Below the pieces are notes generated by a model. That model saw only the letters and a list, made by a program, of their open reading frames with translations. It searched no databases and had not been told where the DNA came from. From contig AMFN01000003.1 of NCBI GenBank assembly GCA_000302695.1, positions 186,001 to 250,000 of the forward strand: DNA of 64,000 nucleotides, written 5' to 3'. Source of the DNA: Enterobacteriaceae bacterium LSJC7. GTDB lineage: Bacteria > Pseudomonadota > Gammaproteobacteria > Enterobacterales > Enterobacteriaceae. The translations under genes were made by a program, and so were the position numbers. This document shows positions 42,146 to 50,212 of the stretch, in pieces; position 1 is the stretch's first letter, and each line of letters opens with the position of its first letter.

Positions 42146-43149
42146 TCACACACACCGGCATAAACGCTACTGCAGACAGTTTTGTCATTAGCGGCGGCAA
42201 GTAAATCGAATTGAGACCCACCGCGCGTGGTCATCGCCCAGTCGCGGTATGTTTCTATTCCATAGCCTTCGACAGTTATGACATCTATGCGTCGTTCAGC
42301 GCGGCGTGGGTCATGTGTTGAAGGGAAAAAAGTTGAATTTCCACGGCGAGAGCAGGCAGCAACAAGCCGCTCCCACTCAGCCACACGTTCGATTTCCTCC
42401 GGCCAGCGCTGAAATATCTCTGCAAGCTCTGACTTACGCGCGTGAATGCATGGCATGCAGCCAACACGGGAACACCCCTGCTGATAAAGCGGGTTGGGCT
42501 TAATGCCATGACGTTTTGCCAGCGCAAAAACATCGTCATGCGTCCAGTGCAAAATCGGACGGTAAACATGTAGCCCAGGCGTGTTATCAGCATCTTCCTC
42601 CCATACCGGTAAACCGGCCCGCGCCGCTGACTCCTGCGCACGTACTCCCTGCCAGCTGATTACCTCGTCATACTCACTAAGCGCAGGTAGAACAATCTGC
42701 GTTCGGATGGGTTCATGCTTCAGGTCAAAAGTGCAAAATCTGGCCTTAGTGGAAGGGAAGCGCCCTTTCCACATACATAAATCCAGAAATGGATTCCCTG
42801 TTGGATGCAGGATACTTAAAGCATGGGCGATGCGTTCTGAAGCTTCCTCAGGTGACATTCCACATTCGTCAACGAGAGAATGCGGCCACTTCGATTCAAT
42901 GAACTGACGCTTACCTTCAATTTGTCGTGAAAAATCTGCCTTCACCCTACGTACAGGACCGAGCTTAGATTCAAGATAATCCAGGTATTCCAGGGTCTGG
43001 GGGTGCTCATGACCCGTATCCGCAAAAGCGGATACATGCGGTACACCGGCTTCTATGGCAAGTAGCCAGTCAGCCAGACTGTCCTTTCCTCCAGACACGG
43101 AGATAATGTTAATAGTGTTTTCAGACAGGCAACGCGTATCGACCATCAT
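42142..43149 (-). CDS. phage PP-loop ATPase (PAPS-reductase-like)
   Basis: 335 residues from ATG 43149 (MVDTRCLSENTINIISVSGG). The PP-loop is SGGKDS, with ADTGHEHP after strand 2, as in PAPS reductases, DndC and thiolation enzymes. A cysteine group (GCSRVGCMPCIHARKSELAE) could bind an Fe-S cluster. Such proteins occur in P2-like phages, with unproven function. No dnd or other modification partner is near. Overlaps both neighbours by 4 bases, so part of the early replication operon. Confidence 0.85.
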   Translation of the reverse strand: MMVDTRCLSENTINIISVSGGKDSLADWLLAIEAGVPHVSAFADTGHEHPQTLEYLDYLESKLGPVRRVKADFSRQIEGKRQFIESKWPHSLVDECGMSPEEASERIAHALSILHPTGNPFLDLCMWKGRFPSTKARFCTFDLKHEPIRTQIVLPALSEYDEVISWQGVRAQESAARAGLPVWEEDADNTPGLHVYRPILHWTHDDVFALAKRHGIKPNPLYQQGCSRVGCMPCIHARKSELAEIFQRWPEEIERVAEWERLVAACSRRGNSTFFPSTHDPRRAERRIDVITVEGYGIETYRDWAMTTRGGSQFDLLAAANDKTVCSSVYAGVCE

Positions 43150-43427
43150 TTCGCCGCCTCCGTTTCGATGAATGCTGCCATGCACTGTTGACCAATCTGC
43201 TCGACTTCCTCGCGCAACTCATCAAAAGACGCGGCATTACCGGTTAAAATAGCGTGATGCATCAGCCCGGAAACGAGCTGGCTTAATTTTGGATAAAAAC
43301 CGACGGTATCCAGCCACTCAGCCCCGGCATTTTTGCCAGTCTCAACTGTCTTTCTTTCCTGCAGAATGAACTGAAACCGGTCACTGGTGACGACGTAGCG
43401 CTCATTGATATCAATACGAATGCCCAT
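43146..43427 (-). CDS. small early phage protein (DUF5405-like)
   Basis: 93 residues from ATG 43427, six bases after a GGGGG ribosome site; a GTG at 43433 is too close to that site. MGIRIDINERYVVTSDRFQF and YPKLSQLVSGLMHHAIL remind me of DUF5405 proteins of P2-like phages. Function unknown. Confidence 0.7.
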   Translation of the reverse strand: MGIRIDINERYVVTSDRFQFILQERKTVETGKNAGAEWLDTVGFYPKLSQLVSGLMHHAILTGNAASFDELREEVEQIGQQCMAAFIETEAAK

Positions 43428-43429
43428 GC

Positions 43430-43648
43430 TCACCCCCTGTAATGTTTCGCTTTGGCTTCAACATCTTCCTGACAATGCACGCAGCGGGTAACGGACGGAT
43501 AAGCCGCGCGGCGTTCTTCAGGTATGGCGGCGTCGCAGCCCTCACAAAACAGGGCCGCCGCACCGGCTAACTTCATCCGGGCGGCGTTTATCTGGTGGTC
43601 CAGTGATTCAGCCTGCAGCGCCTGTGCGTGGTCCATATAATCCGGCAT
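43430..43648 (-). CDS. TraR/DksA-type zinc-finger protein
   Basis: 72 residues; helical N-terminal half and a C4 zinc finger (CEGC and CVHC), as in short phage TraR proteins, which act on RNA polymerase without ppGpp. P2-like phages often have one in the early operon. Confidence 0.85.
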   Translation of the reverse strand: MPDYMDHAQALQAESLDHQINAARMKLAGAAALFCEGCDAAIPEERRAAYPSVTRCVHCQEDVEAKAKHYRG

Positions 43649-43659
43649 AAATAAGCCCC

Positions 43660-43947
43660 TTATTGGTGAAGTTTTTTAAATTGACTGACGCAATAAGCCG
43701 CCAGCTCATCGTGCAGTTTTTTAATCTCATCCAGCGTGGTGACCTGCTTATAAAAAACAGCACGCTTAACTAATAAACCAATTACGTCCGGAAACAGATT
43801 TAGTTCATTTGAATAAATGGCAATTACTGACTCCACCGGCAAACCTGTCTCTTTATCGCGCTTAATATCAGATAGCGTTAGTTCACCATTTTTATTTATG
43901 GCAATTTTCAGCCAGTAATTAAGCAATACAGAATGCATGAGACCCAT
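43660..43947 (-). CDS. small early phage protein, unknown
   Basis: 95 residues ([20 protein letters not shown]). Its start overlaps the stop of the preceding gene (TAATG). It resembles the DUF5405-like neighbour in plan (residues KIAINKNGELTLSD, then FPDVIGLLVKRAVFY against YPKLSQLVSGLMHHA), so the two may be distant paralogs. AT-rich. Function unknown. Confidence 0.65.
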   Translation of the reverse strand: MGLMHSVLLNYWLKIAINKNGELTLSDIKRDKETGLPVESVIAIYSNELNLFPDVIGLLVKRAVFYKQVTTLDEIKKLHDELAAYCVSQFKKLHQ

Positions 43948-44171
43948 TAGGCAGACTCCCCACGTGACAAACCGATATTGTGAAACCTGACTGACTCCTG
44001 ACTCAGTAGCTCGACAATCTCCACCCGCGACATCTCGCTGTTGCTGATGTGGCGGATAAGGGAATCAAGATGAGAAGAGAAACGCGTCGCCGCGTCGGCT
44101 TGCTCTTCGGTTCGGGCCTGCTGCAGCATCAAAGAAACGTTGCCGCACTGCCTTCCTGTATTTACAGTCAT
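43947..44171 (-). CDS. DUF2732-family phage protein
   Basis: 74 residues from ATG 44171 ([20 protein letters not shown]), typical of DUF2732 proteins in P2-like early operons. Helical, soluble, function unknown. Confidence 0.75.
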   Translation of the reverse strand: MTVNTGRQCGNVSLMLQQARTEEQADAATRFSSHLDSLIRHISNSEMSRVEIVELLSQESVRFHNIGLSRGESA

Positions 44172-44235
44172 GACAATCTCCAGATAATAAGAAGCTCCAC
44201 ACAAATTAAGTGCGTTTAATTGATGTGCTATTTAA

Positions 44236-44736
44236 TTAGTGTTGGTACTGCTCAGGTCTTACCGATGTTAATATCGTTGGTGCGTGTTCAAACAAACCCA
44301 ACAATTCACGCAGAGCGCGGAAAATAGCTTCACGCCATATACAGTTATCTTCATTTATTCGCCAGTACGGCTGATTAAATTCATTCTCCGTTAATCTGGC
44401 ATGCATAAATAAAGTGCGGCGCTCACTAACAGTAAGAAGGCCAATATATTTAGCGCTACTGACCCCAGCCTTGCGGAACTTGCTGAATGCACATTTAAGC
44501 TCATCCATCGCGCACACCAGCCGCTCGCGGTCTGAGTCGTTCATTTCCTCCAGGCGCATTACCGCGTGGCGCTGCTTTAACTGGGCGTGAAAACACACCG
44601 TCAGGCGGTAGCGCTCCGGCATCTGGTTATAGAAATCACAGGTATCATTCCAGCGCGGCCCGGCGAGGTATTTACCGACAAGACTGCGCAGCCCGGCAGG
44701 CTGGTTATTTACGGTTCCCTGCGTCATGGCAGTCAT
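44236..44736 (-). CDS. B: replication protein gpB
   Basis: 166 residues from ATG 44736 (MTAMTQGTVNNQPAGLRSLV), the length of P2 gpB, which loads the host DnaB helicase for lagging-strand synthesis. Identified by the LRSLVGKYLAGPRWND start region, length, and position after cox and the orf78-like gene. Starts within the end of its upstream neighbour. Confidence 0.75.
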   Translation of the reverse strand: MTAMTQGTVNNQPAGLRSLVGKYLAGPRWNDTCDFYNQMPERYRLTVCFHAQLKQRHAVMRLEEMNDSDRERLVCAMDELKCAFSKFRKAGVSSAKYIGLLTVSERRTLFMHARLTENEFNQPYWRINEDNCIWREAIFRALRELLGLFEHAPTILTSVRPEQYQH

Positions 44737-44900
44737 TTGCCCCTCCATTTTTTCAGGCGGTACAGCAAAGCAGCGACAGAAAAGCAGCGCTGGCGAATGA
44801 TGACACCCTGCCGCCCTTTACCGTGTGTGATAGTGAAATCGAGCGGTTGTTCGACCTGGTGATAATGCAGTAACTGTGCAATACAACGTGGCTCTGACAT
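44733..44900 (-). CDS. small early phage protein (P2 orf78 position)
   Basis: 55 residues from ATG 44900 (MSEPRCIAQLLHYHQVEQPL), AGGAG upstream. Basic C-terminus (LLYRLKKWRGK). Occupies the place of P2 orf78; function unknown. Confidence 0.65.
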   Translation of the reverse strand: MSEPRCIAQLLHYHQVEQPLDFTITHGKGRQGVIIRQRCFSVAALLYRLKKWRGK

Positions 44901-44919
44901 ATCCTTACTCCTGTTGCGA

Positions 44920-45189
44920 TTAGTTCCCAAGCCCCAACCACATCAACCAGCCGTCCCTAATTTCCTTAGGACGACTTTCATACGCTAATTTCATCCCTTT
45001 ATTCCAAGCTGGCAGATAGACCCAATATTCACCAGCACGGCCCGTTGTAGAAACTGGATCCGTCATTTCAATAACAGGCAGCTTGCCCTTTTCAATCATC
45101 CCTTTCACTGCTGCTGGCGTCTTGCCAATGAGCTTTGCAAACTCCTGATAAGGTACTACGTCCGTTCCACTTACAAGCTGATTGCTCAT
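44920..45189 (-). CDS. cox: Cox excisionase and lytic regulator
   Basis: 89 residues (P2 Cox 91); PYQEFAKLIGKTPAAVKGMI is the DNA-binding part, and SRPKEIRDGWLMWLGLGN at the end is almost the P2 sequence. Represses Pc, directs excision. First gene of the early operon. Confidence 0.95.
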   Translation of the reverse strand: MSNQLVSGTDVVPYQEFAKLIGKTPAAVKGMIEKGKLPVIEMTDPVSTTGRAGEYWVYLPAWNKGMKLAYESRPKEIRDGWLMWLGLGN

Positions 45190-45216
45190 CTGATACGATT
45201 CTCCGTTGGTGTCATC

Positions 45217-45242
45217 AATTGCTCTTAATTGCTAATAATTGC
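45217..45242. promoter_or_regulatory. C-repressor operator: three AATTGC repeats
   Basis: AATTGC occurs at 45217, 45227 and 45237, that is, every 10 bases, in the cox-C interval. An 8-bp inverted pair TTGCTCTT/AAGAGCAA overlaps it. This spacing places the repeats on one face of the helix, as expected for a repressor site over Pe. Confidence 0.65.
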
Positions 45243-45311
45243 CTTAAAAGAGCAACCCTGATTTCATCTTAAAGACTACCTTGCAGTGAAATTAACGCAA
45301 TCGGAGTAATT

Positions 45312-45611
45312 ATGTCAATAGACGTTTCAGAGAAGATAAAACTCATCAGAGAGTCTGAGAGACTTAATCGTCGAGAGTTCAGTGATTTGACAGGTGTCCC
45401 CTACAGTTCACTTGGAAGTTATGAAAGCAGGTCAAAAAATGCGGGAGTAGAGTCAATCATGAAAATTCTCCAACACCCAAGATTCACCAAATACACCCTA
45501 TGGTTTATGACCGACCAGGTGGCCCCTGAAGCCGGTCAAATCGCACCGGCCCTCGCACACTATGGGCAAGATGTAACAAACTCGCAGCACTCAGACCAAA
45601 AGACTGGCTAA
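45312..45611 (+). CDS. C: immunity repressor C (P2 C family)
   Basis: 99 residues, the length of P2 C. Helix-turn-helix LNRREFSDLTGVPYSSLGSYE, and the second half (FTKYTLWFMTDQVAPEAGQI) is nearly that of P2. No self-cleavage domain, so the prophage should not be SOS-inducible through this repressor. Confidence 0.95.
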   Translation: MSIDVSEKIKLIRESERLNRREFSDLTGVPYSSLGSYESRSKNAGVESIMKILQHPRFTKYTLWFMTDQVAPEAGQIAPALAHYGQDVTNSQHSDQKTG

Positions 45612-45717
45612 CCCTACACAGGCATTACATATATTCTAAATGTCTGTTATTAGTCGCAAAGTACAACGCAAATAATCATAAAGAGTTAGAAACAAGAAAG
45701 ACGCATCGGAGGGGCTT

Positions 45718-46701
45718 ATGAGTATCAAACGCCTCGATGATGGTCGTTACTTTGTGGACGTAAGACCGGCTGGGCGCAACGGAAAGCGCATTCGCCGGAC
45801 CTTCGAAAAGAAAAGCGAGGCCATCGCTTTCGAAAAACACGCAAACTTCAATTTTCACGAAAAGGAGTGGCTGCCAAAGCCGACAGATAGACGCCCGATG
45901 TCCGAGCTAAAAGATATCTGGTGGAGTCTGAAAGGAAAGCACGAGGAACACGGACAATCCTATCTCAAGAAGATTGAGAGATTTATAAGAATGACGGGTG
46001 ACCTGTGTCCCTTTGAGATAACCACGGCCAATATTGCTCAGTATTGCGCTGAAAGGCGTGGCAAAGGAATAAAGCCGTCAACCATTAACCGAGAACTGGC
46101 AACTGTCAGCGGTATGTTTACGGTATTGACGGACGCGCAGTTGTTCAGCGATACGCACCCATTCAGAGGCCAAAAGCCCCTGAAAGAGGAAAAGCCCGAG
46201 ACTGGCTTTCTTACGGTGGAAGAAATCAGGATGTTGTTGTCTCGTCTCAAAGGCGACAACAGAAAAGCCGCAGTCTTTTGCCTGAGCACCGGTGCCAGAT
46301 GGGGCGAGGCGGTGAGGCTAAAAGCGGAACATGTTATCGAAAACCGCATTTCTTTCGTTAAAACGAAGACAGGCAAGCCTCGTATGGTTCCCATCTCAGC
46401 GGAGGTGGCAAAAGAACTGGTCAGAGACAAGACTGGTTTCCTGTTCCCTGATGTTGATTACATTGAGTTCAGGAAAACGTTGCGGCTTGTTAAACCTGAA
46501 TTACCGAAAGGACAGGCAACACACGCAATGCGCCACAGCTTCGCCACTCACTTTATGATTAATGGAGGCAACATTCTCACGCTTCAGCGGATACTCGGCC
46601 ACGCGCGAATTGAGCAGACGATGGTCTACGCACATTTCGCCCCTGAATTTTTGAATGATGCTATTTCGCTGAATCCATTGAGGGGGAAAACCGATGTCTA
46701 A
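45718..46701 (+). CDS. int: tyrosine integrase Int
   Basis: 327 residues (P2 Int 337). N-terminal arm-binding part (MSIKRLDDGRYFVDVRPAGR) and catalytic part with the first Arg in STGARWGEAVRL, HAMRHSFATHF, LGHARIEQTMVYAHF (nucleophile Tyr). Faces attR. Confidence 0.96.
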   Translation: MSIKRLDDGRYFVDVRPAGRNGKRIRRTFEKKSEAIAFEKHANFNFHEKEWLPKPTDRRPMSELKDIWWSLKGKHEEHGQSYLKKIERFIRMTGDLCPFEITTANIAQYCAERRGKGIKPSTINRELATVSGMFTVLTDAQLFSDTHPFRGQKPLKEEKPETGFLTVEEIRMLLSRLKGDNRKAAVFCLSTGARWGEAVRLKAEHVIENRISFVKTKTGKPRMVPISAEVAKELVRDKTGFLFPDVDYIEFRKTLRLVKPELPKGQATHAMRHSFATHFMINGGNILTLQRILGHARIEQTMVYAHFAPEFLNDAISLNPLRGKTDV

Positions 46702-46713
46702 TCGAAGGCAAAG

Positions 46714-46734
46714 TGTCCACATCAGTGTCCACAC
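46714..46734 (+). promoter_or_regulatory. putative integrase arm-binding sites, right end
   Basis: TGTCCACAT (46714-46722) and TGTCCACAC (46726-46734), a direct pair about 90-110 bases from the att core and just after int. Confidence 0.6.
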
Positions 46735-46823
46735 TCAATGGCTTATAATGGCTTTTAGTGGCTTTCTGAATATCTGAAACCCGCGCCACGCCTGAAACAG
46801 CCCGCATGCCGGGCATTAAAAAG

Positions 46824-46845
46824 GCAGCCCGGAGGCTGCCTTTTT
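46824..46845. other. attR core (22-bp direct repeat, right copy)
   Basis: Identical to 17100-17121 and directly followed by the smrA stop codon. It is the hairpin and T-tract of a terminator, so integration leaves a terminator at each end. Confidence 0.85.
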
Positions 46846-46847
46846 GC

Positions 46848-47417
46848 TTACTGCGCCCGCCGTGCGGCATGGCGCTCGCGGTTATCAAGCTTCGCCTGCG
46901 CCGATTTACGCAGCGCCACATAGCAGGCACCGGTGCCGCCGTGATGGGGCTGCGCACTGCAATAGGCCTGTACATCGTCAAACTCCGTCAGCCAGCGCGC
47001 CACGTAGCTGCGCACGATGTTGGCGTGAGACTCCACCTCTCTGCCACGGCCATGGATAATCAACAGATTACGCAGGCCATCGCGTTTTGCCTGGAGAATA
47101 AAGGCATAGAGCTGCTGGCGGCACTGCTCTACCGGTTGGCGCAGCAAATTAAGGTTTGCCTGGCGCGGGTACTTGCCCTGGCGCAGTTTATCAAGCACAC
47201 CGGTCTGCACACCTTCGCGTTTGAACGCCAGCGGTTCACCTGGCGGGATAATATCGAGATAGCCGGTTGTGAGAAAGTTATCGAGCTGTAAGGCATCAAG
47301 GTGCTGGCGTGGGCGCAGCGTTCTGGACTTATTCCAGTGCGTTTCGCCACTGCACGCTTTGAGCGGCTTAACGTCTTCCATTGCATCAAGAAACAGCGCT
47401 TTGTCGTCTGGATTCAT
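46848..47417 (-). CDS. smrA: DNA endonuclease SmrA (Smr domain)
   Basis: 189 residues (E. coli SmrA/YdaL 187) from ATG 47417 (MNPDDKALFLDAMEDVKPLK). Smr-domain motifs LIIHGRGR and GGTGACYVAL are intact; the family nicks DNA or RNA. Convergent with the prophage int. Confidence 0.92.
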   Translation of the reverse strand: MNPDDKALFLDAMEDVKPLKACSGETHWNKSRTLRPRQHLDALQLDNFLTTGYLDIIPPGEPLAFKREGVQTGVLDKLRQGKYPRQANLNLLRQPVEQCRQQLYAFILQAKRDGLRNLLIIHGRGREVESHANIVRSYVARWLTEFDDVQAYCSAQPHHGGTGACYVALRKSAQAKLDNRERHAARRAQ

Positions 47418-47632
47418 AACACCTCCGGCCACAAAATTACCCGCATACTATAGCCGCCCAGGATCGGTAGCTCAACGCAGAGCGCAGGCTGCCCTGTACT
47501 TTTTATTACGCGTGCGCCTGTACTTTCTGTTTTTGTCGGTTGCGCTATGGTCGGTGTTTCTCCTCCGATTTATTCACAGCCGTGATATTCTGAACGCCGC
47601 TTTTTAGCCCAACCCGGATACTGGAAATGGAC

Positions 47633-48148
47633 ATGCTAATCCTTCTTGAAGATAAAATTGCCACCCCGCTTGGCCCGCTGTGGGTTATCTGTGATGAAGC
47701 GTTTAACCTGCGTGCCGTAGAGTGGGAAGAGCACAGTGACCGTATGGAACAACTGCTGGAACTTCATTACCGGTCAACGGGCTATGAACGCCGCGCCAGC
47801 CGTAACCCTGGCGGCTTGAGTGCAAAACTCAGCGACTATTTTGACGGCGACCTTGCGGTTATTAACGCACTGCCCAGCGCCACAGCGGGTACGCCGTTTC
47901 AGCGTGAAGTCTGGCAGGCACTGCGTAACATCCCCTGCGGGAACGTGATGCATTATGGTGAGTTGGCAAGCCAGCTCGGCCGCCCCGGTGCGGCCCGTGC
48001 GGTGGGAGCCGCTAACGGCTCGAATCCGGTAAGCATTGTCGTGCCCTGCCACCGGGTGATTGGCAGTAACGGCACTATGACCGGTTACGCCGGTGGCGTT
48101 ACGCGAAAAGAGTGGCTGCTGCGCCACGAAGGCTACCTGCTCTTGTAA
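47633..48148 (+). CDS. ogt: methylated-DNA-protein cysteine methyltransferase Ogt
   Basis: 171 residues from ATG 47633 ([17 protein letters not shown]), as in E. coli; ATG 47627 would add two residues. The acceptor Cys139 is in [10 protein letters not shown]. Repairs O6-alkylguanine in one irreversible step. In E. coli the abg genes lie between ogt and smrA; they are absent here. Confidence 0.95.
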   Translation: MLILLEDKIATPLGPLWVICDEAFNLRAVEWEEHSDRMEQLLELHYRSTGYERRASRNPGGLSAKLSDYFDGDLAVINALPSATAGTPFQREVWQALRNIPCGNVMHYGELASQLGRPGAARAVGAANGSNPVSIVVPCHRVIGSNGTMTGYAGGVTRKEWLLRHEGYLLL

Positions 48149-48287
48149 AGCCAGCAAAAATTTTGTAAACCGCCCCAAAATTTGTCATACAAGTTCAATG
48201 ACATGGCAGCAATATCTGATAACAATTTCAGACATTCGCAGGTTGCACTTTTTCCATACTTATCACGTGCCCAAAAAGATGTTAAAA

Positions 48288-48301
48288 TTGACTCATATCA
48301 A
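48288..48301. promoter_or_regulatory. FNR box at the fnr promoter
   Basis: TTGACTCATATCAA fits the FNR consensus TTGAT-N4-ATCAA with one mismatch, 19 bases before the fnr start. E. coli has a similar box at which FNR represses its own gene. Confidence 0.75.
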
Positions 48302-48320
48302 TTAGGGCCTGAGCATACTT

Positions 48321-49073
48321 ATGATCCCAGAAAAGCGCATTATCCGACGCATCCAGTCTGGCGGTTGTGCCATCCATTGCCAGGATTGCAGCATCAGCCA
48401 GCTTTGTATCCCGTTCACGCTCAATGAGCATGAGCTTGACCAGCTCGATAATATTATTGAGCGTAAAAAGCCGATCCAGAAGGGTCAAACGCTGTTTAAA
48501 GCGGGTGATGAGCTGAAATCGCTGTATGCCATCCGCTCCGGCACCATCAAAAGCTACACCATTACCGAACAGGGCGATGAGCAGATTACCGGCTTCCACC
48601 TGGCAGGCGACCTGGTTGGTTTTGACGCGATTGGCACCGGGCATCATCCAAGCTTTGCGCAGGCGCTGGAAACATCAATGGTCTGTGAGATCCCGTTTGA
48701 AACGCTTGACGATCTCTCCGGTAAAATGCCCAATCTGCGCCAGCAGATGATGCGCCTGATGAGCGGCGAAATTAAGGGCGACCAGGACATGATCCTGCTA
48801 CTGTCGAAGAAAAATGCCGAAGAGCGCCTTGCTGCCTTTGTTTATAACCTTTCGCGCCGCTTTGCCCAGCGCGGCTTCTCACCGCGTGAGTTCCGCCTGA
48901 CCATGACCCGTGGCGATATCGGTAACTACCTTGGCCTGACGGTAGAAACCATCAGCCGTCTGCTGGGTCGTTTCCAGAAAAGCGGTATGTTGTCGGTAAA
49001 AGGCAAATACATCACTATTGAAAACAGCGAGATGCTGGCTCAACTGGCAGGTCAGGCACGCAACGTTGCCTGA
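48321..49073 (+). CDS. fnr: anaerobic regulator FNR
   Basis: 250 residues, the E. coli length. Iron-sulfur ligands C20, C23 and C29 are seen in [11 protein letters not shown] and the fourth in SMVCEIPFE; helix-turn-helix [15 protein letters not shown]. Senses oxygen loss by keeping its 4Fe-4S cluster and activates anaerobic genes. Confidence 0.98.
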   Translation: MIPEKRIIRRIQSGGCAIHCQDCSISQLCIPFTLNEHELDQLDNIIERKKPIQKGQTLFKAGDELKSLYAIRSGTIKSYTITEQGDEQITGFHLAGDLVGFDAIGTGHHPSFAQALETSMVCEIPFETLDDLSGKMPNLRQQMMRLMSGEIKGDQDMILLLSKKNAEERLAAFVYNLSRRFAQRGFSPREFRLTMTRGDIGNYLGLTVETISRLLGRFQKSGMLSVKGKYITIENSEMLAQLAGQARNVA

Positions 49074-49212
49074 TACTGCATCGCTCGCGCCGTCGGATTG
49101 GTTTATATTTCGCATTTCTTGATCCGGCGGCGGTTTCTTCCCTGTTTGAATCCCCCCTTATAGGTTAATCTTACTTCATAGACTGAGGTTTACAGTTGTA
49201 AGGAGACCCTGT

Positions 49213-50163
49213 ATGGCGAAGTATCAAAACATGCTGGTCGCAATCGATCCGAGCCAGGACGATCAGCCTGCTCTACGGCGCGCGGTGTATCTGCACCAAC
49301 GGATTGGCGGCAAAATCAAAGCCTTTCTTCCTATCTATGATTTCTCGTATGAAATGACCACCCTGCTCTCGCCCGATGAGCGCACCGCCATGCGCAAAGG
49401 GGTGATTGCTCAGCGCACGGCATGGATCCGCGAACAGGCGCAGTATTATATTGATGCCGGTATTCCCATTGATATTAAAGTGGTCTGGCATAATCGCCCC
49501 TTTGAGGCAATTATTCAGGAAGTGATTGCCGGTGAGCATGATTTGATTCTGAAGATGGCCCACCAGCACGACAAACTGGAAGCTGTCATCTTCACGCCAA
49601 CCGACTGGCACCTGCTGCGTAAATGCCCATGCCCGGTGTGGATGGTCAAAGACAAACCCTGGCCGGAAGGTGGTAAAGCGCTGGTGGCCGTCAATCTCGC
49701 CAGCGAAGAGCTGTACCACAACGCGCTCAACGAAAAACTGGTGCGCGAAACATTGCAGCTGGCCGAGCGTGTCAATCATACCGAAGTGCATCTGGTCGGA
49801 GCCTATCCGATAACGCCCATTAATATCGCTATTGAACTGCCGGACTTCGATCCCAGCGTGTATAACGACGCCATTCGCGGCCAGCATCTGCTTGCTATGA
49901 AGGCGTTGCGCCAGCAGTTTGGCATTGCGGAGAATATGACGCACGTTGAAAAAGGTCTGCCGGAGGAAGTGATCCCGGACCTGGCGGAGCATCTTGATGC
50001 GGGAATTGTGGTGCTCGGCACCGTAGGCCGCACCGGGATTTCGGCCGCGTTTCTGGGCAATACCGCTGAGCAGGTGATTGACCACCTGCGTTGTGACCTG
50101 TTGGTGGTGAAACCGGACGACTATCAGACTCCGGTCGAACTCGATGACGACGAAGACGACTAA
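49213..50163 (+). CDS. uspE: universal stress protein UspE
   Basis: 316 residues, the length of E. coli UspE; two Usp domains in tandem, the second with [20 protein letters not shown]. Adjacent to fnr, as in E. coli. Strong terminator follows. Confidence 0.97.
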   Translation: MAKYQNMLVAIDPSQDDQPALRRAVYLHQRIGGKIKAFLPIYDFSYEMTTLLSPDERTAMRKGVIAQRTAWIREQAQYYIDAGIPIDIKVVWHNRPFEAIIQEVIAGEHDLILKMAHQHDKLEAVIFTPTDWHLLRKCPCPVWMVKDKPWPEGGKALVAVNLASEELYHNALNEKLVRETLQLAERVNHTEVHLVGAYPITPINIAIELPDFDPSVYNDAIRGQHLLAMKALRQQFGIAENMTHVEKGLPEEVIPDLAEHLDAGIVVLGTVGRTGISAAFLGNTAEQVIDHLRCDLLVVKPDDYQTPVELDDDEDD

Positions 50164-50182
50164 CGCCGGGTTTCATTACTAT

Positions 50183-50210
50183 AAGGGCAGCCTGTCGGCT
50201 GCCCTTTTTT
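50183..50210 (+). terminator. terminator of uspE
   Basis: 10-bp stem AAGGGCAGCC/GGCTGCCCTT, TGTC loop, T-run; also suitable for the convergent arsB. Confidence 0.9.
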
Positions 50211-50212
50211 AT

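Larger units (their letters stand above)
17100..46845. mobile_element. P2-type prophage, apparently complete
   Basis: About 29.7 kb between two copies of a 22-bp sequence. All P2 head, tail, baseplate and DNA-packaging genes are present and open, in P2 order, with gene lengths within a few residues of P2 in most cases. The cos site, int, C, cox, A, B and ogr are also present. I see no broken structural gene. Accessory genes differ from P2: the Q-A cassette, the V-S membrane protein, the lysis genes, and the PP-loop gene beside A. Confidence 0.95.

Noticed and set aside
49273-50085. Long minus-strand frame of 270 codons over uspE
   Set aside because: Antisense shadow of a well-conserved gene; composition typical of complement-strand frames.
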